In this document: positions 44,426-54,426 of the stretch, piece by piece | Numbering within the stretch: position 1 is the stretch's first letter | Layout of the letters: each line of letters opens with the position of its first letter | NCBI RefSeq assembly: GCF_000682755.1 | Contig: NZ_AWFF01000027.1 | Span: 44,490-108,489, forward strand | Direction of reading: 5' to 3' | From: Hyphomonas beringensis | Lineage (GTDB): Bacteria > Pseudomonadota > Alphaproteobacteria > Caulobacterales > Hyphomonadaceae | Length of the DNA stretch: 64,000 nucleotides | Notes under the pieces: model-generated | What the model saw: only the letters and a program-made list of their open reading frames with translations | Databases searched by the model: none | What the model was told of the DNA's origin: nothing | Made by a program: the position numbers and the translations under genes

Positions 44426-45891
44426 TTCTTCTTGCCTCCCCCAAGGCCGGGCAGTCCGCCCATACCGGGCGGCAGCGATCCGCCGCCGAGACCAGGCATA
44501 CCGCCCTGTCCACCCATTTTCGCCAGGTCTGCCTGAGACAGACCCGCCGCCTGCGCAGCACCCAGCATGTTCTTCATGCCGCCTTTCTTGCGCATCTTCT
44601 TCATCATGCCGGCCATCTGCTGGTGCATCTTCAGCACCTTGTTGACCTCTTGCACGGTCACGCCGGCACCCGAAGCGATCCGTTTACGGCGCGATGCATT
44701 CAGAACGGCCGGCTTGCGGCGTTCCTGCCGGGTCATGGACATGATGATGGCTTCCTGACGCTTCAGGACATTGTCATCCAGATTGGCAGACTCCATGGCC
44801 TGCTTGGCCTTGCGCGCGCCCGGCAGCATGCCCATCAGGCCGCCAAGGCCGCCCATGCGCTGCATCTGGCGGAACTGTTCTGCCATGTCTTCCAGGTCGA
44901 ACTCACCCTTGCGGAGTTTCTCCGCCATGCGTTCGGCCTTCGCCGCGTCCATCTGCTCGGAAGCCTTCTCGACCAGAGAGACAATGTCGCCCTGCCCCAG
45001 AATGCGCCCGGCGACGCGCTTGGCATCGAAAGCATCCAGACCGTCCAGCTTTTCGCCGACACCCATGAACTTGATCGGCAGGCCGGTTACCGCACGCATG
45101 GAGAGCGCAGCGCCGCCGCGGCCATCACCATCCATCCGTGTCAGGACCAGGCCGGTCAGCGGCAGGCGCGCATGGAAACGGCTGGCTGTCTCAACGGCGT
45201 CCTGACCGGTCAGGGAGTCTGCGACCAACAGAGTCTCGGACGGGGTTGCGATCTCCGCAATCTCCGCCACTTCATTCATCATCTGCTCGTCGATGGTCGT
45301 GCGGCCGGCGGTATCAAGGATCAGCACGTCATATCCGCCGATCTTCGCAGCATTCATTGCGCGGCGGGCAATATCGGTTGCCAGCTGGCCCTGAATGATC
45401 GGCAGGGAGACGACATTGTCGCCGCACTGATCCGCCAGAATGGCCAGCTGCTCCATGGCGGCCGGACGGCGCGTATCGAGCGAGGCGAGCAGGACTTTCT
45501 TGCGCTCTTTCTCAGACAGGCGCTTGGCCAGCTTGCCGGTCGTCGTCGTTTTACCTGAGCCCTGAAGGCCGGCCATAAGGATCACGGCGGGCGGGCTGTC
45601 GATGCGCAGGCTGCCGTCACTGTCTTCCCCGCCCAGCATTTCGATCAGAGCGTCATAGACGATCTTGATCACTTGCTGGCCTGGCTTCACGGAGCGGATG
45701 ACTTCCTCGCCAACGGCGCGGGATTTCACATTCCCGATAAAGTCCTTCACCACCGGCAAGGCGACGTCAGCCTCCAGCAGGGCAACGCGGATCTCGCGCA
45801 GCGCAGCGCTCACATCCTTTTCGGATAGTGCGCCGCGGCCTGTCAGACCGTCAAAAATCCCGCCAAGGCGTTCGCTCAGTGTGTCGAACAT
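44422..45891 (-). CDS. ffh: Signal recognition particle protein Ffh
   Basis: Ffh is the SRP54 GTPase that binds signal sequences. The 489-residue protein has N and G domains (MAGLQGSGKTTTTGKLA, DTRRPAA, DTAGRT, TRMDGDGRGGAALS) and a Met-rich M domain from about residue 320, ending [11 protein letters not shown]. The chosen ATG at 45891 follows GATA; the longer frame has an unlike N-terminus. It is coupled to the chorismate mutase gene. Confidence 0.97.
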   Translation of the reverse strand: MFDTLSERLGGIFDGLTGRGALSEKDVSAALREIRVALLEADVALPVVKDFIGNVKSRAVGEEVIRSVKPGQQVIKIVYDALIEMLGGEDSDGSLRIDSPPAVILMAGLQGSGKTTTTGKLAKRLSEKERKKVLLASLDTRRPAAMEQLAILADQCGDNVVSLPIIQGQLATDIARRAMNAAKIGGYDVLILDTAGRTTIDEQMMNEVAEIAEIATPSETLLVADSLTGQDAVETASRFHARLPLTGLVLTRMDGDGRGGAALSMRAVTGLPIKFMGVGEKLDGLDAFDAKRVAGRILGQGDIVSLVEKASEQMDAAKAERMAEKLRKGEFDLEDMAEQFRQMQRMGGLGGLMGMLPGARKAKQAMESANLDDNVLKRQEAIIMSMTRQERRKPAVLNASRRKRIASGAGVTVQEVNKVLKMHQQMAGMMKKMRKKGGMKNMLGAAQAAGLSQADLAKMGGQGGMPGLGGGSLPPGMGGLPGLGGGKKK

Positions 45892-46081
45892 CTTATCGCT
45901 CCTTTGCCATGTGTCAGAACCTCTGACATAGGCGCTCCAAACCACCACACAAAGCAGAAGAGCCCCGCTGAGCGACACTTCGCCGGGCGGGGGGCCTCGC
46001 TGACCTCACGGGTTCAGTCAAAGCGCGCTTCTCTATTTTGCGCAGATGTTCGCGGGGCTAAAGCACGCGCGGGCCCGACCG

Positions 46082-46684
46082 TCAAGCCAATTGCAGCTGA
46101 CGCACCCGGTCCGCCAGCACGTTCATAGCGGCTTTTATCTCGTCGGTGATGAGCGATAGCACGACGACATTGCTCCAGGTGCCATTGGCCGCGCGCATAT
46201 AATGACGGATCACACCCTCCCGGCGCGCCCCGATCCGGTCAAACGCGCGCAAGGCTCGTTCATTCTCTTCCGGAATATAATAGGAAATCCGCTGGAATCT
46301 CGCCTGCACGGCCCGCTCCAACAGGGCCAGCTGCGTCGCCGGAACGACATCCGTTCCGCGCACATGTTCTGGATGCCACAGAAAGCCGACGCCCAGCCGC
46401 CGGTGCGTGCGCGAAACGCGCTCATACGCGACGAGACCCGCAAAACTGTTGTCGGACTTGCGATAGACCACGAAGGGGTAGAATGAATCCCCCTTCATTT
46501 CGGACAGACAGTAATCGATATATGCGTCCAGGCTGGTGCCGGTCGAAATAACCGGCATCCATTCCCACATCGAGGCCGCAGCAGTGGAATCCTGCAGATT
46601 GCTTCTGTGGGCTTCTGACAGGCTTTCAAGGCGGACCACGTCATTCTCAGGCGGGGGCGCATTCAGGTACATATTAGAAGTCAT
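46082..46684 (-). CDS. GNAT acetyltransferase (RimJ/RimL-like)
   Basis: The 200-residue protein has GNAT features: an N-terminal RLESLSEAH segment, strand and motif A region GLVAYERVSRTHRRLGVGFL, then YIPEENERALRAFDRIGARR with the typical C-terminal acetyl-CoA part. The RimJ/RimL-type layout suggests acetylation of an N-terminus or small molecule. Start is uncertain among three Met codons; ATG at 46684 (MTSNMYLNAPPP) is preferred. Confidence 0.85.
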   Translation of the reverse strand: MTSNMYLNAPPPENDVVRLESLSEAHRSNLQDSTAAASMWEWMPVISTGTSLDAYIDYCLSEMKGDSFYPFVVYRKSDNSFAGLVAYERVSRTHRRLGVGFLWHPEHVRGTDVVPATQLALLERAVQARFQRISYYIPEENERALRAFDRIGARREGVIRHYMRAANGTWSNVVVLSLITDEIKAAMNVLADRVRQLQLA

Positions 46685-46720
46685 GAGCCCCATCTGGAGC
46701 GCGCGCAAGAAAAATCGAAT

Positions 46721-46761
46721 CCCTTCTGGTTGAGTTCTATTTCGAAACTCCGCCAGAAGGG
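46721..46761 (-). terminator. Intrinsic terminator after prolyl oligopeptidase gene
   Basis: CCCTTCTGG (46721-46729) pairs with CCAGAAGGG (46753-46761); an inner GAGTT/AACTC pairing extends it. On the minus strand it is followed by ATTCGATTTTTC. It lies 16 bases past the stop. Confidence 0.8.
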
Positions 46762-46776
46762 TTCTTTAATCAGACT

Positions 46777-48960
46777 TTAGTTCTCACTTGTTTGCGGGAA
46801 CAATTTTTCCGTCAGATAGGTAAACTCCAGCGCAGAGCGTTTTGCCCGCTCCTGCTGGTTCGCCGCCGCAGAGTGACCGCCATCGGTATTTTCATAATAA
46901 TAGAAAGGCAGGCCTGCGGCTTCGAACTTCTTGGCCATCTTGCGGGCATGCCCCGGATGCACGCGGTCATCCTTTGTGGACGTAACAAAGAACGGCACCG
47001 GATAAGGCTTTGACGCATCAAAATTCTGATAGGGAGAAATCGTCTCCAGGAATGCACGCTCTTCCGGCACGTCAGGAGAGCCATACTCGTCCACCCAGGA
47101 CGCCCCTGCGAGCAGCAGATGATAGCGCATCATGTCCAACAGCGGCACCTGAACGACAACAGCATTCCAGAGATCGGGGCGCTGGTTCAGCATCACGCCC
47201 ATCAGAAGGCCGCCATTCGAACCGCCCATGATGCCCAGATGCTCAGGGCTGGTCACGCCGCTCTCCACAAGATCCTCGCCCACAGCGATGAAATCATCAT
47301 AGATGCGCTGGCGGTTCTGCTTCAGGCCAGCCTGGTGCCAGGCCGGGCCGAACTCACCGCCCCCGCGAATATTGGCCAGCACATAGGCGCCGCCCTTTTC
47401 CAGCCAGAGGCGGCCTGTCACCGCGCTATAGGACGGGTTCATGGAAACCTGAAAACCACCATAGCCGTACAGCAGCGTCGGCGTGGTCCCGTCCATCGGA
47501 ATATCTTCCTTGCTGACAAGGAAATACGGAATCTTTGTGCCATCCTTGGATGTCGCAAAATGTTGCTCCACTTTCAGGCCTGTCGCATCAAACTTGGGCG
47601 GCAGGCTTTTCAGCGTCGTTACATCCTCAGTCGACGTATTGTAGCTGAGCAGGGAATCCGGCGTCAGGAAGTCTTCGTAATTGATGAAGACCGTTTCCTC
47701 CCGGTCGCTGGCAAAGGCGATATTCGCCTGTCCTGTCCCCGGCAGTTCCACCGGACGAACGACCCAGGTCTCTTCCACCGGCTCGGCCAGCATCACCTTG
47801 CCGACGGCCGTATCGCTCACACCCAGAAGAAGCGCATTCTTGGCAATCGCCACGCCTTCCAGGGCCTGCGCCTCATTCGGATGGAATACCAGAGACACTG
47901 GCGGCAATTCGCGCGTCTCAAGGAACGTATCAATATCAAAGGCGACGAGATCACCGGACTTGAAGGCGACATCCTGTCCTTCCGGCGCCCAATCTTCCTG
48001 CAAGGAGACAAGCAGCTGACCTTCATACACGCCCTGCGGGCTTGATTTCAGCGGGATCGGGAATTGTACCGGCACGGTTTCCCCTCCCGGGAACCACCAA
48101 TATTTGGAGGTGAAGAATGTGTCGGCTTCGACAGCGCCCTGAAGCACGCGGCCGTCTTCCAGCTCCAGCGCCATAGGCCACACGCCGACATCGGTCTCAT
48201 CCCCGCGGATCAGCTCTTCGGCAGAGTCCAGCGGCGTGCCACGCTCCCAACGCTTCACGACAAAGGGATAGCCAGACTGCGTAACTGTCCCCTCGCCCCA
48301 ATCGGTCGCGATCAGCAGCGTATCGGGGCTGGCCCAGGCCGAACCTTGCTTGGCTTCCGGGGTGACGAAACCGTCTTCCACGAATTGCTTGGTGACCAGA
48401 TCAAATTCACGCTGGATGACGGCATCCTTGCCGCCATTCGACAGAGAGACCATGCATTTATAGTCCGAACTGCCCTTCGGCGCGAAACAATCGGCACCTT
48501 TATAGACCCAGTTCTTGTCCTCATCGGCGGCCAGCTTGTCGAAATCGAGCACGGTTTCCCACTCTGGCGCATCGGTCGCATAGCTCTCAAGGCTCGTCCG
48601 GCGCCACAGGCCACGAACGTGGGTATCGTCCTGCCAGAAATTGTAGACCATGCCATTGCGGATACTGCCATAAGGGATGCGCTCAGCGGACGTCAGCGCT
48701 TCGATCGCATCTGCCTCGAAGGCCGGATAGTTCGGATCGGACTGCAAGTCCGCCAGCGTGCGCTCATTCTGGCTGCGGACCCAGGCAAGTGCGTCTTCGC
48801 CCTCCACCTCTTCCAGCCAGAGATAAGGGTCTGTCGCTACCACTTCAGTCTCCGCCTGCTCCGGTGTTTCTACCGTGTCTGCCAAAGGGGTCTCCATAGA
48901 CGCTTGTGTTCCACATGCCGCCAGCGCCAAAAGGCCTAGCGGGGCAAGATATTTGCGCAT
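46777..48960 (-). CDS. Prolyl-oligopeptidase family lipoprotein (S9A)
   Basis: The 727-residue protein has a signal with lipobox LAAC (MRKYLAPLGLLALAAC), so it is a predicted envelope lipoprotein. The beta-propeller domain follows, then an alpha/beta hydrolase domain. Catalytic residues are Ser581 in GGSNGG, Asp664 or Asp665 in STKDDRVHPG and His696 in GGHSAAAN. It cleaves small proline-containing peptides, or oligopeptidase B-type substrates. Standing alone on the minus strand. Confidence 0.93.
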   Translation of the reverse strand: MRKYLAPLGLLALAACGTQASMETPLADTVETPEQAETEVVATDPYLWLEEVEGEDALAWVRSQNERTLADLQSDPNYPAFEADAIEALTSAERIPYGSIRNGMVYNFWQDDTHVRGLWRRTSLESYATDAPEWETVLDFDKLAADEDKNWVYKGADCFAPKGSSDYKCMVSLSNGGKDAVIQREFDLVTKQFVEDGFVTPEAKQGSAWASPDTLLIATDWGEGTVTQSGYPFVVKRWERGTPLDSAEELIRGDETDVGVWPMALELEDGRVLQGAVEADTFFTSKYWWFPGGETVPVQFPIPLKSSPQGVYEGQLLVSLQEDWAPEGQDVAFKSGDLVAFDIDTFLETRELPPVSLVFHPNEAQALEGVAIAKNALLLGVSDTAVGKVMLAEPVEETWVVRPVELPGTGQANIAFASDREETVFINYEDFLTPDSLLSYNTSTEDVTTLKSLPPKFDATGLKVEQHFATSKDGTKIPYFLVSKEDIPMDGTTPTLLYGYGGFQVSMNPSYSAVTGRLWLEKGGAYVLANIRGGGEFGPAWHQAGLKQNRQRIYDDFIAVGEDLVESGVTSPEHLGIMGGSNGGLLMGVMLNQRPDLWNAVVVQVPLLDMMRYHLLLAGASWVDEYGSPDVPEERAFLETISPYQNFDASKPYPVPFFVTSTKDDRVHPGHARKMAKKFEAAGLPFYYYENTDGGHSAAANQQERAKRSALEFTYLTEKLFPQTSEN

Positions 48961-49078
48961 TTCATCTCCTGCTTGTCAGGCTCACACCGATAAGACAGTT
49001 CCATCCGGCATGAAAATTCCATTTCGCAGAGATTAAACAGGTAAGCCTGCCCAGGCAAAGCGCTTATCGCGCTTATTG

Positions 49079-49669
49079 TCAGCCAGCAGGTCCAAGCCGT
49101 TCGAACATGATCCGCTCAACCAGGATGGCCCGCTCCTTTGAGGGGACAACCGGACGAATGCCCAGATAGTCATAGCCCTGATCGCCGGTACGAACCGGAA
49201 CATTGTACTCAAAGCTGAAATCGCTGAATTCCGGCACAAGGTCGAAAGTCTGCCAGCCCGAATCGCCAGATCGTCCCGTTGAGTAATTCAACTTTGCCTG
49301 CATGGCGCCCTGTGTATCGGCCGGACGCATCCGGACGGTCACACGAATGTGCATACCAGAGAATTGCTGCTCCAGATCGCTGGCCAGCCTGAAATGCGGC
49401 CCCTCTTCCGGATCCGGCCCCAGCGTCTCGGCATCAGACCGAATGTAGAGCAGATATGTCCCGCTCTTGTCGCGTACCAGTTCGGTAATCGCGTCACCAC
49501 CAGCCAGAACCTTGTTGAGATAGGCTCCTTCGATCGTGATTCGTTCATAATTGGCACCGTCGCCCGTCACAGGTCCGCTCGGCAGACGGCCGATGCCGGG
49601 CCATATCGCCACCAGCACCATGACCACTGCCAGCAACAGGGCAAGCGGGAAGAAAACCTTGTCTCTCAT
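49079..49669 (-). CDS. Hypothetical membrane-anchored exported protein
   Basis: The 196-residue product has one N-terminal membrane segment (about 5-24) and a beta-rich body with no disulfide. Phrases such as DEGYLLYIRSDAETLGPDPE-like strands, HIRVTVRMRPAD and FSDFSFEYNVPV look like a jelly-roll carbohydrate-binding-like fold; I do not recognise a named family. It is divergent from the AGE-family gene. No function can be assigned. Confidence 0.65.
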   Translation of the reverse strand: MRDKVFFPLALLLAVVMVLVAIWPGIGRLPSGPVTGDGANYERITIEGAYLNKVLAGGDAITELVRDKSGTYLLYIRSDAETLGPDPEEGPHFRLASDLEQQFSGMHIRVTVRMRPADTQGAMQAKLNYSTGRSGDSGWQTFDLVPEFSDFSFEYNVPVRTGDQGYDYLGIRPVVPSKERAILVERIMFERLGPAG

Positions 49670-49805
49670 AAGGCTCGGAACTCTTTCGCAGTTTCAGGCC
49701 GGCAGCCGCTGGCCAATTCATGGCACTCCTGTTAGCAGGAAGCCGGATGGTTTGGCGAGCCACAGACGCTGCCTGACGTGACATTTGCCAGGGGGTGTGA
49801 AGTCC

Positions 49806-50948
49806 ATGTCCATATCGGCATTGAGACGCAGGGCACGCGAAGCCCGCTTTTGGCTGTTTGATGCCTGCTTCCCGCTATGGAGCGAGAAAGGCAGCGGAGA
49901 CGGCGGCCTGTTCCGCGAAGGCCTGAGCCTCGACCACTCCCAGATGCCGGAAGACACCACACGCGTGCGGGTTCAGGCGCGTCAGACATTCGTCTTTGCG
50001 CAGGCCGCCATGCTCGGCTGGAAACCTGACGCAGCGATGGAAGATGTCGAACAGGGCGTGCGCATCCTCAGCGGCCTTGCGCGGCGTCCGGATGGGCTGA
50101 CCGGACACCGCATTCATTGCGATGGTTCCGGCCTCGCCGATGACACGCCAGATCTCTACGATCTGGCCTTCACGCTTTACGCGCTCGCCAATGCCAGCAT
50201 GGTGATAGAAGATGGCGGCAGCGTTCTGGCCCCAGCGCGCGCTCTGATCGACGCCGCAGAGGGACGGCTGAAAGATCGCACGAATGGCGGATATGCCGAG
50301 CGCCTGCCCCCGCCGCAAACCCGCAGCCAGAACCCGCACATGCATATGCTCGAAGCGTTCCTCGCCCTGCATGTGGCGGATCCGGAAGGCGGCTATCTCG
50401 GCAAGGCGGCAGAGCTGATCCAGCTCTTCGAAACGAAATTCACCGCAGGCCCCGGCAATCTGCTGGGCGAAACCTTCAAGGCAGACTGGAGCGAACCGGA
50501 CGGCGAAGCTGCGATGGTGGTTGAGCCAGGGCATCAATTCGAGTGGGTCTGGCTGCTGGACCTCTACAGCAAGCTGAGCGGCGAAGCCCTGAACCCGGCG
50601 GCCGGCCGCCTCTACAGCTTCGCCACCGGGACGCTGGATCCCTCAGGCCGCACCCTGCTGGAAGTGAAGCGCGACGGCAGCGTCCACAATGCCGGGCGCC
50701 GCACCTGGGGCCAGGCAGAGGCGCTGCAAGCTCATCTCATGATGCTGCGCCTGACAGGAGAGGAAAGTTTCGCCGCCGCCGCCTGCACCAGTTTCGACAT
50801 TCTGATGGACGAACACCTCACCCCTGAAGGCGGCTGGATCGACCATATCGACGCGACCGGACAAACCCTCTCGCACTTCATGCCAGCCTCGACCGGCTAC
50901 CATGTCGTGTTGGCCTTTGCAGACCTGATCCAGACGATGGAAGCTTGA
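49806..50948 (+). CDS. AGE-family sugar epimerase/isomerase
   Basis: The 380-residue protein is of the N-acylglucosamine 2-epimerase/mannose isomerase type (alpha6/alpha6 barrel): [62 protein letters not shown]. The two His clusters in the PHMHMLE and EPGHQFEW segments are the usual catalytic sites. Members interconvert mannose/fructose, glucose/mannose or N-acylsugars; the substrate is not decidable. The ATG at 49806 is preferred to a TTG seven codons earlier. Confidence 0.9.
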   Translation: MSISALRRRAREARFWLFDACFPLWSEKGSGDGGLFREGLSLDHSQMPEDTTRVRVQARQTFVFAQAAMLGWKPDAAMEDVEQGVRILSGLARRPDGLTGHRIHCDGSGLADDTPDLYDLAFTLYALANASMVIEDGGSVLAPARALIDAAEGRLKDRTNGGYAERLPPPQTRSQNPHMHMLEAFLALHVADPEGGYLGKAAELIQLFETKFTAGPGNLLGETFKADWSEPDGEAAMVVEPGHQFEWVWLLDLYSKLSGEALNPAAGRLYSFATGTLDPSGRTLLEVKRDGSVHNAGRRTWGQAEALQAHLMMLRLTGEESFAAAACTSFDILMDEHLTPEGGWIDHIDATGQTLSHFMPASTGYHVVLAFADLIQTMEA

Positions 50949-51015
50949 ATCACCGCCTGTTTGCCCCGAAATGAACGCCGAAGAGACATTTCGCCCGACA
51001 CAAAGGATAACATCC

Positions 51016-51729
51016 ATGCCCAAGCTCGCCCTTGTCCGCCACGGACAATCCGAATGGAATTTGCAAAACCGCTTCACCGGCTGGTGGGATGCAGACCTGA
51101 CCGAGAAAGGCGAAGCCGAAGCAAAAAAGGCTGGCGAACTGCTCAAGGCCTCTGATGCGGATTTCCGCGCCGCATTTACCAGTGTGCAAATCCGCGCCAT
51201 CCGCACCATGTGGCTGGCGCTGACCGAAATGGGCCGCGCCTGGTTGCCGGTCGAAAAAGACTGGCACCTCAATGAGCGCCACTATGGTGGCCTGACCGGC
51301 CTCGACAAGGCAGAGACCGCCGCCAAGCATGGCGACGAACAAGTCCATGTCTGGCGCCGCTCCTATGACATTCCCCCGCCGCCGATGGAAACCGGCAGCG
51401 AGTTCGATCTGTCGACAGACCCACGCTATGATGGCGTGGATGTTCCCGCCACCGAAAGCCTGAAGCTGACGCTGGAACGCGTGCTGCCCTACTGGAACGA
51501 CACGATTGCCCCGGTTCTGCAATCAGGCAAGGATGTTGTCATCGCCGCGCACGGTAACTCCCTGCGCGCGCTGGTGAAGCATCTCTTCAATGTGCCGGAC
51601 GAAACTATTACCGGCATCGAAATCCCGACCGGCAACCCGCTCTTCATTGAGCTGGACGACGATCTGAAGCCAGTCTCCGTTCAGTATTTGGATGCAGATC
51701 GCGGCAAGCCGCTGCCAGAGCTGCCATGA
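51016..51729 (+). CDS. gpmA: 2,3-bisphosphoglycerate-dependent phosphoglycerate mutase
   Basis: GpmA interconverts 3- and 2-phosphoglycerate in glycolysis and gluconeogenesis. The 237-residue protein has the phospho-His His9 in [10 protein letters not shown] and the [12 protein letters not shown] motif. The second His is in [15 protein letters not shown]. The chosen ATG follows AAGGATAACATC. It overlaps the deaminase gene by four bases. Confidence 0.96.
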   Translation: MPKLALVRHGQSEWNLQNRFTGWWDADLTEKGEAEAKKAGELLKASDADFRAAFTSVQIRAIRTMWLALTEMGRAWLPVEKDWHLNERHYGGLTGLDKAETAAKHGDEQVHVWRRSYDIPPPPMETGSEFDLSTDPRYDGVDVPATESLKLTLERVLPYWNDTIAPVLQSGKDVVIAAHGNSLRALVKHLFNVPDETITGIEIPTGNPLFIELDDDLKPVSVQYLDADRGKPLPELP

Positions 51730-52181
51730 ACAACCGCCCTTCCCGGCGGCGTGACCGGCGCAGAATGAACCGCGCCCTCGGGCTGGCGCGGCTTAATCAG
51801 GGCCTGACTGGTGTGAACCCGTCTGTCGGCTGCGTTCTGACGGATGCGGACGGCCATGTGGTCGGCGAAGGTGTCACCGGCATCGGCGGTCGCCCCCATG
51901 CTGAGGAGGTCGCCTTGCAACAGGCTGGCGACCGGGCACGCGGCGGCACCGCCTATGTCACGCTGGAGCCATGTCGTGAGCGCTCCCAGGGCAACAAATC
52001 CTGCTCTCTTCTTCTGCGCGAGGCTGGCATTGCGCGCGTGGTCTGCGCGGTGGAAGACCCCCACCCTGTCGCCAATGGCGGAATCCGCGCCCTGCGCGAT
52101 GCCGGGATCGACGTTCAGATCGGCCTTGGCCAGCGCAGCAGCCAACAACTCTACAAAAAGTTCTTTCAGAGCATACTCTAG
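51726..52181 (+). CDS. Stand-alone RibD-type deaminase domain protein
   Basis: The 151-residue protein is a zinc-dependent cytidine-deaminase-fold enzyme most like the N-terminal half of Rib[19 protein letters not shown] with His58 and Glu60, and [14 protein letters not shown] with Cys83 and Cys93. RibD normally has PCxxxGxxPPC with nine residues between the two Cys; here it is ten. The RibD reductase half is absent. It follows gpmA by a four-base overlap and converges with a glycosyltransferase gene. Confidence 0.82.
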   Translation: MNNRPSRRRDRRRMNRALGLARLNQGLTGVNPSVGCVLTDADGHVVGEGVTGIGGRPHAEEVALQQAGDRARGGTAYVTLEPCRERSQGNKSCSLLLREAGIARVVCAVEDPHPVANGGIRALRDAGIDVQIGLGQRSSQQLYKKFFQSIL

Positions 52182-53227
52182 TCGCTGAACGGCCCGGCAT
52201 GCGCGATGATCTTCTCATAGAAGGTAACGGAATCGCGCTGGAAGGCCGCTTTGGTGAATTGCTGCTCGTATGAGGCACGCCCGCCATCGACCAGCTTTTG
52301 CGCCAACGCCTTGTCCGTGATTACGCGGCTGAGCGCAGTGGCCAGGGCGTCCACATCATTCTTCGGGATCAAAAGGCCGTTGACCTCATCCTTCACATAG
52401 GCGGCCGGGCCGACAGCATCTGCCGCCACCAGCGGGCGTGACGCCGCCCAGGCATCGACCGTCACCGTGCCGAATGGCTCATAGCGCGACGGGAAGGCCA
52501 CCACATCGCAAGCTGCCAGCAAGGCGCCGCGATCATTGCGCCAGCCAAGGAACCGCACCCGGTCATCCAAGCCCAGCTCTGTGCATTGCTTTTTCAACTC
52601 GGCTTCCAGCGGGCCATCGCCGGCGATCCAGACATAAAGGTCCGGCACCTTGACGGTCGCTTCCAGCAATGTGTCTAGCCCCTTCTTCTCGTGCAGGCGC
52701 GCCAGCGCCAGTGCGACGGGCGCATCTTCCGGCGTGTCCAGCGCCGCGCGGCTGGCCGGGTCTGCGCCTTCAAAGTCTGCATAAGTGTGGATGATGGCAG
52801 ACCGGTCTTCCGGCACGCCCTGCTCGCGGATATGGCGCAACAGGTCGATGGTGAGGCCGACATGCCATTCGCAATTCACAAAGCGCGCCAGCTTGTAATA
52901 GCCGCCATACCAGCCGATTGAGCGATTGCGGTATTCCTTCGGCGCGTACTGTCCGGCACGGCCCATCCAGTATTCGATGACATCCGGTTTGAAAGCCTTG
53001 ATTGCGTCGCCGATCACACGGCGGGTCGGGAAGGGCCAGGTATTGTTGAAGGCGGCCACATCGACGCCAATGCCCGCTTCCTTGTACTTCTGAATGCGGA
53101 AATCATTGTTCGGCCGGGTGACGACATGCTGGGTCAAACCCGCTTCCGCCAAAGCCATAACGGACTCCAGCATGATGTTCTCTGCGCCGCCTTCTGCTGC
53201 GCCCGCCATCACGTGCATGATCCGCAT
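52178..53227 (-). CDS. Family 4-type glycosyltransferase
   Basis: The 349-residue protein is a GT-B glycosyltransferase: MRIMHVMAGAAEGGAENIML (1-20), LALARLHEKKGLDTLLEA, LYVWIAGDGPLE, and the nucleotide-sugar EX7E site AFPSRYEPFGTVTVDAWAAS. The donor and acceptor are unknown; lipopolysaccharide or other envelope glycans are plausible. ATG at 53227 is the start of family similarity. Confidence 0.93.
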   Translation of the reverse strand: MRIMHVMAGAAEGGAENIMLESVMALAEAGLTQHVVTRPNNDFRIQKYKEAGIGVDVAAFNNTWPFPTRRVIGDAIKAFKPDVIEYWMGRAGQYAPKEYRNRSIGWYGGYYKLARFVNCEWHVGLTIDLLRHIREQGVPEDRSAIIHTYADFEGADPASRAALDTPEDAPVALALARLHEKKGLDTLLEATVKVPDLYVWIAGDGPLEAELKKQCTELGLDDRVRFLGWRNDRGALLAACDVVAFPSRYEPFGTVTVDAWAASRPLVAADAVGPAAYVKDEVNGLLIPKNDVDALATALSRVITDKALAQKLVDGGRASYEQQFTKAAFQRDSVTFYEKIIAHAGPFSD

Positions 53228-53339
53228 TTGCCGCTCCTTCATTCGTAAAATGCCTGCTGCAGCGCATACCCATTATCAGCACCTGCGGCAAACGCTCCTT
53301 GGCAGTGCAGCCCGAAATGCCTACAGACAGGGGCAAATC

Positions 53340-54350
53340 ATGACGAAGGCCAACCTCATGTCCGATTATCGCCTGTTCGGCGCAGATACCTCACCCTACT
53401 CCCAGAAAGTGCGGTCGTTCCTGCGCTACAAGAATATCGATTTCGACTGGATCTCTCGCGACCGCGGGAATGAGGAGGAATTCCAGGCCCAGGCAAAGAC
53501 GCCGACTGTGCCGCTGCTGATCTCTCCGGAACGCCCGGCCAGCCAGGATTCCACCGCCATTCTGGCCGCAGTTGAAGCAGACCATGCCGAACCATCTGCT
53601 GTGCCGGATGATGCCGCCGCCTCTGCGCTGGCGCTGATCCTGGAAGACTATGCGGATGAATGGCTGAACAAATGCATGTTCCTGGAACGCTGGGGCCAGA
53701 AGCCTGACCGCGATGCCGCGGCCCTGCGCGTGCTGGTGCAGCTCTATGGCGGCAAGCGTCCGCGCGCCTACAAGAAAGCGCAAACCCAGATTGGAGAGCG
53801 TATGGCAGACCGCCTGCCGCTGGTGGGCGCGACACCGGAAAATGCAGACACGCTGAAAGCCTCCTGGCAGCGCTTTGCCACCCTGCTGAACGCACACCTG
53901 AAAGAGCATCTCTATATTTTCGGCGGCCGTCCGTCTGCGGCGGATTTCTCGCTCGCCGCGCAATTCCAGCAGATGCTGATGGATGAGACCCCTGCGGCCT
54001 GGCTGAAGGAAAACACGCCATTCCTGGTCGCCTGGTGCGAAAACATGGAAGACCCGAAACCGGGCGCGCCGTTTGAAGATCTTGAAAAGCTGAAGACCAC
54101 GCTCGCACCGGTCTTCGCCGAGGAACTGTCGAAGACCTATCTGCCCTGGGCGAAGGCCAATGCCGCCAGCGCCGGCCGCCGCAAGGACAAGGTTTCCGCC
54201 ACCGTGGCAGACACGAGCTTCGAGCAGACAACGCAGACTTATGCCGGCGCAGCTTTCGACTCCGTCCGCAAGGCCGTCAAATCCTGCCTGTCAAATGATG
54301 ATCTGAATACATTCCTTACAGAGACTGAGTGTGTGAGCGTCTTTTCCTGA
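53340..54350 (+). CDS. Glutathione S-transferase-like protein, extended
   Basis: The 336-residue product has a thioredoxin-fold N-domain (DYRLFGADTSPYSQKVRSF, with Ser/Pro-x-Ser instead of a catalytic Cys, and KTPTVPLLI cis-Pro) and an all-helical C-domain (ASALALILEDYADEWLN). The C-domain is longer than the usual about 210-residue GST. Start may be 53340 or 53358, both with ribosome sites. Substrate unknown. Confidence 0.85.
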   Translation: MTKANLMSDYRLFGADTSPYSQKVRSFLRYKNIDFDWISRDRGNEEEFQAQAKTPTVPLLISPERPASQDSTAILAAVEADHAEPSAVPDDAAASALALILEDYADEWLNKCMFLERWGQKPDRDAAALRVLVQLYGGKRPRAYKKAQTQIGERMADRLPLVGATPENADTLKASWQRFATLLNAHLKEHLYIFGGRPSAADFSLAAQFQQMLMDETPAAWLKENTPFLVAWCENMEDPKPGAPFEDLEKLKTTLAPVFAEELSKTYLPWAKANAASAGRRKDKVSATVADTSFEQTTQTYAGAAFDSVRKAVKSCLSNDDLNTFLTETECVSVFS

Positions 54351-54374
54351 GGCCATCATTCTCAGTTAAATAAA

Positions 54375-54404
54375 AAACGGCGCGCCATGGGGGACGCGCC
54401 GTTT
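54375..54404. terminator. Terminator between GST-like gene and hsp20
   Basis: AAACGGCGCG (54375-54384) and CGCGCCGTTT (54395-54404) form a perfect ten-base stem. The minus strand continues into TTTTTTATTT, ending the heat-shock gene; the other side also has a short T-run. Confidence 0.9.
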
Positions 54405-54426
54405 CTGTAGGGAGGTTCGCTAAGGC

